Source: Hypholoma sublateritium FD-334 SS-4 (taxonomy: Eukaryota; Basidiomycota; Agaricomycetes; Agaricales; Strophariaceae). From it: DNA of 64,000 nt. The stretch covers positions 52,187 to 116,186 of the forward strand of contig KN817602.1 in NCBI GenBank assembly GCA_000827495.1, written 5' to 3'. Both the position numbers and the translations under genes were made by a program. The notes beneath the pieces were generated by a model that did not search any database, was not told where the DNA came from, and was given only the letters and a program-made list of their open reading frames with translations. The stretch's first letter is position 1; every line of letters begins with the position of its first letter. Positions 1 to 10,830 of the stretch are shown here, one piece after another.

Positions 1-1691
1 GCACTGTGGGGTAAGCCTATTTTTGTCTTCTAAATTTCGTGCCACTGAATCATAGGCAATATTTGTAGCCAATGGACAGCAAGCGGTCTGCGAGAGCTTG
101 TACAGCGGAGTAATTGGTGCACTGCAGGATTCCAATTACAACCTCAAGAAGAAGTGGGACCTCTTAAATCTCACTGTGGACATCCTGGAGACGAGTCCTT
201 TCAAGCTGAAGGAATCTTATTCAACTAAAATCTATTCTTTGATACTGCCCCTGCTTGCCGGTGACAACACATCTGCTACCCATCGACAGACAATTACAAC
301 ATCTTTAGCGCGGTGTACAAATTGTGAGCAAACACATTTTTCCTTACCAAGTGTCGACGAGTCACTGATCTCTAAACTCAATTTACAGCATGCATATACA
401 TATTGAAAGGGCACACAAGTAATGTTACATCTGTCGCACTCTCAACTGATGGAAGACAAATAGCCTCAGGCTCGTCCGACAAAACAGTGAGGATATGGGA
501 TCTCGAGACAGGCAAGCAGGTCGGCGAGCCATTTCGAGGACACACGGATTATGTCTACTGTACTAATAAAATCAATCTGTCAGGCCCTGTGACCTGTGAC
601 CAGATTGACGAAATTATAGTTTCGTCAATGCTCAGAATTGGCTGTGACCTCACAAAAAGTATGGCATGTCAAGATTTTTTTTCTAGAAAATACCTTACCA
701 GACTTGCAAATTTTTCATTTAAAACAGAGAAAAAAAATTCCAGAAAACTGGTCACATTTTATCATTTCGTCAACAGTGCTAAATTCATGGGACACCTGTG
801 ACATTTCGTCAAATTTGGAAGGCCTGTGACCTGGGACAGACAAATTGATTATATTAGTACAGTACTCCGTCGCATTCTCGCCGGATGGCCGACGCGTAGT
901 CTCGGGCTCAGGCGACGAGACCCTTCGCATCTGGGATTTAGAGACAGGGAAGCAGATCGGCGAGCCATGGAAAGGACATACAAGTTTGGTCATGTCTGTC
1001 GCATTCTCGCCTGACGGCAAGTGCGTCGTCTCGGGCTCGTGGGACAATACAGTGCGGATCTGGAATTCAGAGACAGGGACACAGGTTGGGGAGCCACTGC
1101 AGGGACACACATTTTGGGTCATGTCTGTCGCATTCTCGCCTGATGGAAAGCGCATAGCCTCGGGCTCGATGGACGATACAGTTCAGGTCTGGGATTCGGA
1201 GACGGGGACACAGGTTGGGGAGCCATTGCAAGGACACACCAGATTGGTCTTCTCTGCCGCATTCTCGCCGGATGGCAAGCACATAGCCTCTGGCTCGCGG
1301 GACGTCACAGTCCGTATCTGGGATTCGGAGACGGGGAAGCAGGTTGGCGAGCCGTTTCGGGGACACACAGATTGGGTCTGGTCTGTTGGATTCTCGCCTG
1401 ATGGAAAGCATATAGTCTCGGGCTCGAATGACAAGACAGTCCGACTCTGGGATTTGGAGACGGGGAGGCAGGTCGGAGAGCCGTNGAAAGCATATAGTCT
1501 CGGGCTCGAATGACAAGACAGTCCGACTCTGGGATTTGGAGACGGGGAGGCAGGTCGGAGAGCCGTTTAAGGGACACACCGATCTGGTCTGGTCTGTTGC
1601 ATTCTCGCCTGATGGCAAGCGTGTCGTCTCGGGCTCGTGTGACCACACAATTCGCATCTGGGATGCAGAAATGTACCAGGCTGCAGTTTAG
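1..1691 (+). CDS. WD40-repeat protein, 3' part, interrupted by a MITE
   Basis: C-terminal part of a WD40 beta-propeller protein; the 5' end lies outside the window. I join exons 1-10, 56-323 and 389 onward through introns 11-55 and 324-388, both GT-AG and phase-consistent. An unassigned, probably helical stretch precedes about eight WD repeats of ~43 residues with GHT...SVAFSPDG...SGS.D.T.RIWD..TG motifs. The repeats are almost identical, like the high-identity WD arrays of fungal NLR-like (NWD/HET-type) proteins; no NACHT domain is visible here. A MITE at 558-862 splits the second repeat and shifts the frame. An N at 1485 joins two near-identical 79-bp copies and shifts the frame again, probably an assembly collapse. 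The stop is at 1689-1691. A functional product would need the MITE spliced or excised and the gap resolved. Confidence 0.75.
558..862. mobile_element. MITE with Tc1/mariner-like ends inserted in the WD40 gene
   Basis: A 305-bp AT-rich insertion with no coding capacity. Its ends are inverted repeats: CTGTACTAATA at the left and TATTAGTACAG at the right, with about 24 of the terminal 26 bases matching. It is flanked by TA on both sides (556-557 and 863-864), the target duplication typical of Tc1/mariner elements. Removing the element plus one TA restores the WD40 reading frame exactly (GHTDYVY then SVAFSPDG). Inside are several copies of TTTCGTCAA in both orientations, including a small palindrome near 605-626. 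No transposase is encoded, so it would be non-autonomous. Confidence 0.85.
1408..1563 (+). repeat. Tandem 79-bp duplication around an ambiguous base
   Basis: A stretch of about 79 bp is repeated nearly exactly on either side of the N at 1485. The period is shorter than one WD40 repeat (~129 nt), so it does not fit in-frame repeat expansion. It looks like a collapsed assembly gap in a highly repetitive array. The number of WD repeats in this gene is therefore not reliable. Confidence 0.6.
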
Positions 1692-4600
1692 TTATGTGTC
1701 ACTTCCAGACATATCTTATTTATGAATTCCTCATCTACTTCTTGTGATTCTGCATTTATTTTCCTCCAATGACTTTCTTGTACGAGCTTTACATGTTTTT
1801 ATTTTCCAGTTTTCATATCAACATAATGTTTGACCACCTTAGTAATGTTCACGCTAACGACCACTGGGGAAATATAGTCAGACCGTAAGATATCAAAAAG
1901 CCCAAGGCTACATCCACAAAAGCTGAGGAATCGGCGCGGCAAATCACGATCATGATTCACTTCACGGGGCTACAGAAAGACGTTAATGTCGTGCCGGCTC
2001 GGTTGTCTCCCTCTGTTGCTCTGTTTTACGTAGAAGATTATCTTATTGTACATCTTAAAACGGTGCTACGTATACATATCTGCCGCCCTCAGTCACTCGG
2101 AAGCGCCGACACGCTGCCTCGCCTGTTCGTGCACATCGCAGGTGAGTGCCAACGTCGAGTGGACCGCGCTTCTGGATAGCTGCATAAGCTAAGAGACTGT
2201 TCGTCTAGAAGTACTAAACGCAAGGTTTGGTGTGTACGTACGTGCGCATAATCCACGTAGTACCGCTCATCGCCGCCATCGAGCTGCTTCATACAACGCT
2301 GAGGCAAACGCCACATCGATGCCATGTCCTCATCCCCCGAAACGCTGACCACCCCATCAGACGTTCACGATGATGGGCTGGGTGCGCACCGGAGAGCTGC
2401 GGGTCTGACGTACGCTGGCGCCCCGCATCGTCCACCAGCGCTGCCCAATCGCTTGCCAAGAACACAGCCAGCTGCGCATGCGCGCCCTTTTCATGCACGC
2501 GCCGCGCAGCACCACGCTCGGGAAAGCGGTGCGCATCCGCACTCCATGAAGAGCGGACCGGACGCTGGTGGATTGGACGGTGAGTAGATCGTGATATCAA
2601 GCGCGAAAGCATCGATGGTCGAGGATATCTTTCTTCCGGGGCGAGGAAAACGCACTGGTTGGCCGAGCAGGCGGAGTGACGAGTTGCTCGCGCTGCTGGG
2701 ACGGCTGCGAGCAGTGCTCATGTGCGCGAGGATAGTGCAGGCGGCCGGCGCGGCCGCGCAGGGAGTGCGCACGGGCGCTACGAGGTCGCGGGGGGGCACG
2801 ACGCAGGGCATAGGGCGCAGTGCGAGGAGCGGGGTGCAGGTGACACCTGGGCATGAACGCCGCATATATGCGCGTCGGCGTCGGCGTCATCAGTATGACG
2901 TGCGCGCCGGGCTGAGTGCTGCAGCCTGTTGTGGGCGGGGCGGGGAAGTGATGCGGGTACCAATGTATGCGTGCGCACGGAATGTAGGGGCATACAGAGA
3001 GGAAGTCAGTAGTCAGGAAGGCAGATGCCGGGCGCAGCGTTGATATGCTGCAAGACGCCGATAGGAAGGTTATCAGGCGATGCGCAGGACGGAGACGCGG
3101 GTTCAGTGCGGGTGGTCGAGAGCGGCTGCGCAAGGTAGGCGGAAGCTGAAGCCGGAGCGCAGAGGAGCAGGCGCAGCGAGTCATGCGAGCGACACGCGAG
3201 GCGCGAGCGCAGTGAGCGGAAGTCCCGCGGGACGGGCAGGTACATCATGGACACGCAATAGTTACACGAAAATGGAGCGCGTTGGCGTCTTCGGGACACG
3301 CGGAAGGCGGGCGGTAGAGCAGTGGGCGGCTCCTGCCGCCGCGCGGTCTGGACAACGGCAGATGGACAGGCGGAGGAAGCCAGGCAGGCGACGCGCTGCG
3401 GGACAAAGCGGCGGGGGAGTGAACGCGTGGGGCCTCGAGAGCGCGGGTTGTGAATATGCCGTGGAACGGCGGTGCGCGGACATGGGGGTGGACACGAGGC
3501 GGTATGGCAGATCGCGGCGTAGTCGGGCGCCTACGGGACGCGCGTCCCGGGGACGGCAAACGACGTTCATGCCCCGCAGGACACTCGCGAGTGGATGGAC
3601 AGCGAGGACGCGCGAGCGCGGGAATGGCGTGGGCGGGCGCCTGCGGACAACTGTTCGGAGAACCGTCGAGGGCGGCCGCACATGGTGGGCTGTCCGGCTG
3701 GAGGAGCGGGGGATGGAAGACAGAAAAGGGCGCACGGCATGCTGTCCATGAGCGGGGCGCAGGTGGTAGTAAGCGTGTCCTATCGAGAGCCAGGTACTCA
3801 GCGCATCGACAGTGAGTTAGAGCTAAGCTACTCACGCTGTCCAAAGAGAGTGCGGAACCAAATGATAGTGCTGAGTGGCGCCACCTACTCCAGATTCCGT
3901 TGCCATCCACTGATCATTTCGCAGAGTTTTTCGCCATATAGAATATGGGATTTGTCAAGGATATAAGTAATAAGTATACGTGGTGACAGTAGCACCGACT
4001 CGGCGATTTTCGCCTGCGTCGACTGCATGGCATGTTTGCTATGCAGGGCCAACTTCCGAGCAGGTGAGGTGCGAGCGCAGGAAGATGAAGTCCGCGAGAC
4101 GTGCGGGGCGACATGGACACGCAAGAGATGAGCTAGAACGGCGCGCGACAGCCTTCAGGGGCTTTCAGGGGACGTAGTAGGGCGCTGGCGGGCGGACGAG
4201 CGGCGTGCGTACGCGAAGCATGAGCAAGAGCGACATGGCCACAACGCGTGAGCGGCGAGTAAGTTATTTTTCAGCGAAACGGTGCGGGGGGAGGGCAAAT
4301 ACGATGGACTATCGAGACCACTGGAAGCCGACGCGCCAGCTCAGAGCTGCGTGGCATGTTTGATACTGAGGCATCCGGCTATCACTACGTGCCGAATCTG
4401 CTGCTTTATCCTTTAAATCCAGCGCGGCCGAATTTGGGCCGAATTTATTAAAAAATCTTAGCTTGAGATCCACACAAAAAAGTAAATACGTTAAATTTCT
4501 TCCGCCTTGGTACTGGAGGCCTGCGAGCTACAACGACGCTAGATGTCGCTCCTCGTATCTATCATCGGTAATTCAGCCGGTGGTCCGGCTCCTGGATCTG

Positions 4601-4786
4601 CCTCAGCGGCGAGCGCCGAGAGCGAGCGACGCCGCCAGTGACGACACGACAAGACCATGAGATCTCGCGATCCGGCGTCGGACATGGTATGTAGGTATAT
4701 CAGTACTGTGCCCAAAATTCCTTATAAACGGACGGAGCGGGTATTTTCACCCTTTCTAGATCTATACTACATATGTAAATATTTTT
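1692..4786. other. Gene-poor stretch, partly GC-rich
   Basis: I find no convincing gene. The 2.3-3.8 kb part is very GC-rich, so long open frames occur by chance on both strands and none resembles a protein. A block of about 70 bp around 3170-3265 recurs in diverged form around 4065-4125 (shared gcgagcgcag and catggacacgcaa). The word GGCATGTTT recurs near 4030, 4353 and 7377. This suggests degraded dispersed repeats. Confidence 0.5.
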
Positions 4787-6075
4787 TTAGCCTGAGAGGT
4801 CCTGCGTTCGTTGACGACGTAGTGCCCGGGACCCAAGAAGAGCTGAAGTTTGGCTGAAATCCGTTTCACCGTCGTTGCGAAACGCCGTGCCCGGGGCTCT
4901 CTCGGTCGATGAAGTTGATCCAATCGTCATTAACGACTCATTCCAGATGGGGGGTCCGACAGAAGGTGCATTTGATACTGCTTTGACGCGACTGTTCAGC
5001 ATCGCCATCATCGAGTTGGAGTACAGCTTTGCCGCAATAAAGGCGGCGGTGGCAAAGTAGGGCGGATGTCCGGGCAGGTACACCAGTATCAGAAGAGCGA
5101 CTGCCGATAGTGCTAAAGTCCGCGCATATTTTATTTAGTAACACACGATATGTGTTCTTGAGCAGAATGAACGTTCTGACCAGTTATGCATCCAGTCTCA
5201 ATGGACAGTCTGATCAACCTTACTATGTTGTCGTGTGTATTCTCAAAACCTGTGTCCCGCTTCTTCAACTGAATATTACAGTCAGACCAAGCCGCCGTGT
5301 ATCCAACACTGGGAAGAGATAAAAATGCGTGTATGTACTCACATGGCGAGTCATCGTTGCTGCGATTGCTATATCGCAAACGAGACTGCACGTTCCCCAT
5401 ATCTAAGAAGAGCATCAATTCTTTGGGGCACAGTCAAATCTGCGAATTACTTACACCAATAGCAGTCAAGCTTATATTTTGAGATAATAACGTGGATATC
5501 AGAACCGCGCGTTTGGCCTGTATTGCCACCAAAACTGCCGCCGCAAGTTGCGCCAACGCAAGCTGTCAGAACGTGGTCACTGAGAGACGCATTCCTTATC
5601 CAATGCAGCAAATTTCCCTTACTATGCTGATTAAAGCCACAGCGCATTTCGACTGTGTGAGTACGCCAACTCGGTAGCAATAAAACCCCTTAGTGATACA
5701 CGCAGCTGGTGCGATTGGAACAGCACACCGACTTGTCAGCGGGCCCTTGAATTTGGCGCAAACATATATGTACGCACTCAGGCCGGTCATAAGTGGGACG
5801 GAGCACCACACCGTTCCAATTTGATTGAAAATGTCCGGGTCGGTAAATGCAATGACGAATGCAAAGGTCGTGTCGTGAGTGAGCGTCGCTGTCTGGATAG
5901 TTTGGATCAGAAGCTGTACGGAGACAATCCATTTGAGGAGGCGGCGGTCCTTGGGAAATGCAACGTAGTACAGGTCTCAAAGGGCAACTTAGGTCAATGT
6001 GACTTGACTCATCACTGCAAAAAATTACGCACAGACTTGCGCCCATAACATGCCGAATAGTATCCAATTTACCAT
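4787..6075 (-). CDS. DUF6534-type multi-pass membrane protein, copy 1
   Basis: A multi-exon gene read on the minus strand. Segments match the agaricomycete DUF6534 plan in order: a first helix around MVNWILFGMLWAQV; QVYLYYVAFPKDRRLLKW after an intron starting GTGCGT; a helix with HD; SVPLMTGLSAY; FYCYRVGVL; LAQLAAAVLVAIQ; IWGTCSLVCDIAIAA; a loop ending NIVRLIRLSIETG; and the C-terminal helix AAKLYSNSMMAMLNSR before a polar tail. At least six short introns are needed and their phases agree. The family has 7-TM topology and unknown function. The start at 6075 is the first ATG after an in-frame stop; a further 5' exon is possible. The second copy is at 10831-12085 with the same exon structure. 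Confidence 0.75.
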
Positions 6076-8606
6076 GGTCCCCAGGAGCTTACGGAGAGGA
6101 AGGTGTCAGACGGGTCACAATTACAGGGTATGGTGCTATATGCGTACAAAACATATTGCGCTGAATTTCAAAGTTCATTATGTGGTGAATTATATATATA
6201 TACGGTATGTATATCGGACTCACTGCATGTAGACATTCTCGGGAAATCTGGCAGGGGAAGCAGTAGGTGATATCGACATTGCTTGAAAGCAGACCTCCAG
6301 AAGGGAAGGACAGAAGGTGGGCCTTTATTCCCTTCATGCTGTAAAGTTCCCAGAAGCACAAGAGTCACCCCAGAAGAAATAATCCCCAATGAGCCTGGTA
6401 CGGAAGCTATAGCAAATCGCTCAGCCAGATATATTTTCCGCTGTACATACAATTATGTATCTTCGAGCGTGAGATCATTTAGACCGTAGCGGAAGAGAAG
6501 CACAGGAGCCGCGAGCATGGCGCGCGTTACATTCGTTCGCTATGGGTTCAGGCGCGTTGTAAGCGTCCTACGTGCTACGTACGTATGGGCGCAGCGCCGC
6601 GCCGCTTGTAGCTATCGCGAGCTTCATGCAGGTACATATACGTTGCACTGGCGTGTCCGTCGTTGCACATCCACATCCACGACCCCACCTGGACGTTGGA
6701 TGCGAAAAGAAGCACGGGGGGCTGTCACATGTGCGCACCGCCTCTCCAGCGCATCACAGTCGGTCCATGCCCAGCATCAAAAGATGGACAGTGCGCGTGC
6801 GCACGCGCGGCGTTTACTATACATTCAACGAGTGATGAGACTAGTGCGCTGCATGGGCTGTGCTGACGGCAGGCGGCGAACACGGGAAAGTGATGTAGAG
6901 TGTCTTCCGGCGACAGGGAGTCATACATAAGCGTATACGCCTCAGGTGTGTGAGGGCGGGGAGGCCTTTGAGGAGAGGAGGGACCGCGGGGGTAGTGCAG
7001 GCTGCGCTAGTAAGCTTCAGACCGAAAATAAAGAGCAGGAGGCCCAGGGAAGAGACTCCGAAGCGCGGATGGGCCTGCTGAGTACATGTCCGACATGTGG
7101 TGACATAAGATTTGACATGGCGGTTGTCTAGAGATGGGAGATTCTAGCCGTGGTGGGGGGGACGTGGCACGGCAGACGGAGCGACGCCTTCACCAGGCAG
7201 TAAGGAATGTGGTATTCATAGAGGACAGTTATCGCAGTCGGTGAGTGCTCCTCTTTAGCTTTAGCGCCCTAGCTTGAGCACGCGAAGCGTCATCCCAGGT
7301 TCTTGCGCGTTTCTAAATTTGCCGTGAACAGCCGGCTCGGCGATGTCCGAGGAGCGTCAGCCGAGCTGCCGGCGTGGCATGTTTGGTATGTATGTGACTG
7401 CGGTCCGACTTGGTTCCAACCAAGTTCCAACCGAACGTTGACTTCAAGTTGACCATGACCTGGAGGCTGGAGGAGTGCTCGAAAAAGAACCAAGTCACCC
7501 GCCCCCGCCGCCACCGGGCCTTTCGCCCCGCCCACCAGCGACGACTCCCCAGTGCATACACCGCGACGTGGCTCCAACGTGCTCCGTCCGCAGGCCTCAC
7601 CCGGACTGGGCTCGCCGCTCTCTACGCTGAACACGCCGCTGACTCCTCTGCCTCGTCTTCGTACCGCCGGGATCAGTGTCGGGCGCTTCTTAGACTCCCG
7701 CCGCGGTCGGTCTGCGAGAGTACACGGTACAACATGTCGGCGGCGCTGGAGATTACGTGCGCGACGCGTCTACCCCATGCCCTTTTCTCGCCCTGCGCAC
7801 CTGCTGTCCCCTATGCGCCTACGCAAAGGCAACAGCTCTATATACATTCACACGGACGCGAGGCTACGCAAGGACCCGCGTTTCTTGTTGTATCCCTCGA
7901 CTCTTGACACCGCACAGACCCGTCACCTCCGTGCTGCCAGCTCTCAACAAGACGGGTATCCTCTCGGGCCGCAGGGCGAACACACGCGGACCGTTCGCCG
8001 GCCAGATTCAGAAACCCCACGTCACTACTTCTAGGCGTCGTACTCGTCCCAATGACTGTGCTGAAATTTGCCTAATACATATACTTTAGACACTAATATA
8101 GACATGTTTAGCGCTGATGAACGTGGGCTCATCTCAAAAAAAAAAAAATGACGCTGAGCATCTAATTCTCTTCTGCTGATGCACTGCTAGAGAACCTGAT
8201 CTTAGCAGTTGGTAACCAAGTAGTTTCAACCACAAACGTTGGTTGGCGACTATGTGGATACACATCACCCTACAGCCTCCAGGTGCTGTTGGTTTAAGTA
8301 TTTGGCGCATTGAGGGCTACGGAGTACGTATCTTTGTACTCATGTTTGACTCATGTTTGTTTCTACTCCAGCAGTTGCATTATTCAATTATTTAAATATG
8401 AGTAGCTGTAAAGTAGTCCCGGATTTAACGCAAGGTGCATCAAGAACATTGATCTCCAACCAATAAAAAAAATCTATCATCGCTCACAATGTATTGCTTT
8501 TTTATTGCGATCTGATATCTTTTATACTAGGCTACATCGGGAGAGGCCGTTGCATAAGAGCCTTTCGTCGACAGAATTGACTACCTTCGACCATTCTATT
8601 CTCTAC
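6076..8606. other. Intergenic region with repeat material
   Basis: No gene supported. The minus-strand open stretch at 6168-6452 does not continue the DUF6534 protein and I do not recognise it. From about 6.5 kb the DNA is GC-rich and repetitive: 6605-6700 is a diverged match to 10465-10555 (shared CACATCCACATC and CGACCCC.CCTGGAC). The 7510-7890 part belongs to the dispersed repeat listed separately. From about 8105 the sequence belongs to the duplicated flank of the 7-TM gene. Confidence 0.5.
7510..7890 (+). repeat. GC-rich dispersed repeat, copy a
   Basis: About 350 bp aligns by eye with 14035-14375 in the same orientation. Shared landmarks are cgcccaccagcgacga, aggcctcacccgga, a cgt-cttcgt-cgggcgc block and gttcacgc or cacgcgagg near the 3' end. 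Partial relatives occur at 13376-13510 and 25590-25700. No long conserved open frame or terminal repeats are evident. Its class is unknown. Confidence 0.6.
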
Positions 8607-10470
8607 ATGTCAGGACGCGTATCAAACGAGGACATATTCATCTTAGTCTTTCCTGTCAGCTTTTCCAACGCCTCGTATATACTGTCCAACACAACCCTGA
8701 ACGGCATTCTCCCAGGCTATTTCAGCCCCTCGTCGGACCCACCGGCAGGTGGCGCCGCCGGATTTGTCGCCGACACTACGCTGCTGAGGGCCCGGGCGCT
8801 CGGCAACACCCTCGCCGCCATCGCATACGGATTCTCCCTCCTGTTGTTCCTGGCATGCGTGAAGCACCTGCGCCGAAAGCAGATGTATTTTCAGGAGCGC
8901 AGGCAGAAATGGGCACTGTACGGCTACACCACCGGGGTGATTGTCCTTGGCACGGCGGCATTCCTCCAAAACACCATCTATGCTACCGTGTCCTCTTCCT
9001 TTGTCCGCCCAGAGCGAATAGACAGCCTTATGGACACCCTGTCTGCATACGGAGCCCCGCTCCCTAGTCTATTTATCATCTGGGCGACGGATGGTCTCAT
9101 GGTAAGCACCTCTTCTAGCATTATTGTACGCACTCTAACTGTCCAACATCTCAATTCTTAATTGTTTCTCTCCGGCTCCACAGTTCTATCGCACAGTTGT
9201 TCTGTATCAAGAAATTCCGAAGGCAAAGAGATATACTCTGCTGTCAATCCCCGCAGTTTTATTTATGGTTTCCGCAGGTGTGTCTCTGATAATTACTACT
9301 CGGAATCTCCAAAACATATTCTCATTATACAAGGCGGCGGCGCATTCCTCTTCATAACAGCCGGAAAATTAAGCTTCAACAACAGCCTGGTCGTTGAATT
9401 ATTGTTCGTAGGGCGAGATGACCCCGGCGTCTCCAGCCTCGTCAAGGTCGGACTGTGCGTCGTCGGCGCTACATTCACCAGCAACATCGCTCTCTGCTTT
9501 CTGATCGTTGTGCGACTCCACTACTACCAGAAGCGCATGGAAGGCGTATTCGGACGAAAGCGCGGCTCGCCATACAGGCGCATCATCGTCATATGCGTGG
9601 AGTCGTGCGCATTCATAGTCGCGATTGTCCTCCTCGGGGCGGTCCTCTGGTGCGCCGCAGGGCTCACATACAGCCTCATCTCGTTCCTGGTCCTCCCGCA
9701 CGCCTGTGTGAGTCCAAAACGCGCCTCCTCCCATCTTGTGTACAGCTCAATATCGCATCCCGCGCGGCGCCAGAGCATATCCGCGCTTATGCTGGTCTCC
9801 AGAGTGGCGCAGGGACGCGCAGTGGACACCAGCATCGGCGCCTCGGAGGGGGCCAGTGTGCAGACCGGATTCGAGCGGCTCGAGGACGGGAACTGCTGTA
9901 GCCCGGTCGGGGCGCTTCCGATCCGGTTTGTTTCTGGAAAGAGAGATACGGCTGTGTCTGGGTGCACAGACACATCTGCTATTTCGGACGCGTCTGTGTG
10001 CATGGCAGGCGCATCTGTTCATACGGGCACATCGGTTCATACAGTATCCCATACGACCATAACCGCGCAGACGGCCATGCCGACTCGTGGCGAGCCAAGG
10101 GAAACTGTCGCGCAGGCGAAGTCTGAATGGATGGAGGAATAAAATCAAATGAGCGCATATATCTTCGGTATCTATCTTGGTTCTGCATCGGGCCTAGTGC
10201 GTGTCACTGACTCTCCCACAAGTTTGTTTTGTTTTTTTGGTTGCGATACGTGTTTCGGTTTCCAGTTCTTGGGGTTACATTGGTACTAAACGGTAAAGCG
10301 TGCAGGTAGTACTTTCGTTGGGCTTCGGCTTATTCTGTAAATTATATACTGTATATTCCATGGCCAGGCGTGTTGGGTATTTCCGAATTTGTGTTTCTTT
10401 CGTCTGTGAGGCGGAATGTCGACGCTGCTTTCGAAGCTGGTGTCAGGTTCAAGATAGCAGGCAACGTACG
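8105..10470 (+). repeat. Segmental duplication unit 1 (7-TM gene plus flanks)
   Basis: Not only the gene but also its surroundings are duplicated at 49290-51880. The upstream match is 8110-8210 with 49291-49395 (cgtgggctcatctcaaaa and gagcatc.aa.tctctt). The downstream match is roughly 10230-10470 with 51620-51880 (catggccaag/catggccagg and ggcggaat landmarks). Intron positions inside the gene are identical. Confidence 0.7.
8607..10142 (+). CDS. Seven-TM membrane protein, copy 1
   Basis: Four exons: 8607-9101, 9184-9277, 9334-9707 and 9774-10142, giving 443 aa with consistent phases. The start is the ATG that aligns with the start of the paralogue at 49993 (both begin MSGRVS.EDIFI). About seven hydrophobic segments are visible: LGNTLAAIAYGFSLLLF, a segment after RQKWALYGY, the segment with FIIWATDGLM, one after YTLLSIP, one after LVKVGLCVV, one after IIVICVESCAF, and YSLISFLVLPHAC-SISALMLVSRV. 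The polar C-tail is Ser/Thr-rich with VHTGTSVHT-like repeats. It resembles a broad family of 7-TM proteins expanded in agaricomycetes, with the ADG(F/L).(V/F)YR signature after the third helix. Function is unknown; a receptor role would be speculation. Confidence 0.85.
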
Positions 10471-10830
10471 TCGCGAACTTCGTGCAGATATGCACTTGCT
10501 TAATTTGCGTGCCTGTCGCCCACATCCACATCTACGACCCCGCCTGGACATTTAACACGAGCGCCCTCGCCATGCAACGAGATAAGGCATGGAATTTGGC
10601 ATGATGGCGTTCGATTTGGCGAACATGGACAAAAGGGGAAAAGCGGGCCATCATATCCGGGGACTCGGAGGCGGGCCGCCGCAGCCTGAGCCCGTGTAGA
10701 TAATGTGTAGAGCAACAATCTCCAAACGTGTACGCCGCCACTGCTCATATCGCTTGTTGTAAATAATAAATACTCAACACTGTATATCCAATAAATAGAT
10801 TATGTAGGAAATTTTTGACGGCGGTGCAAT
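10143..10830. other. Intergenic: duplicated 3' flank and repeat remnant
   Basis: The first ~330 bp is the duplicated downstream flank of the 7-TM gene. The next ~100 bp (10465-10555) is a diverged copy of the GC-rich block at 6605-6700. The remainder runs into the 3' end of the second DUF6534 gene. No gene seen. Confidence 0.5.

Noticed and set aside
715..1657. Minus-strand open frames antisense to the WD40 array
   Set aside because: They are shadows of the repetitive WD40 coding sequence, repeating with the same period.
2311..3910. Long overlapping open frames on both strands (100-220 codons)
   Set aside because: The region is very GC-rich, where stop codons are rare by composition. The translations are Arg/Ala/Pro-rich without any recognisable motif or splice structure.
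6168..6452. 94-codon minus-strand frame upstream of the first DUF6534 gene
   Set aside because: Does not match the family N-terminus, and an in-frame stop separates it from the first recognised exon.
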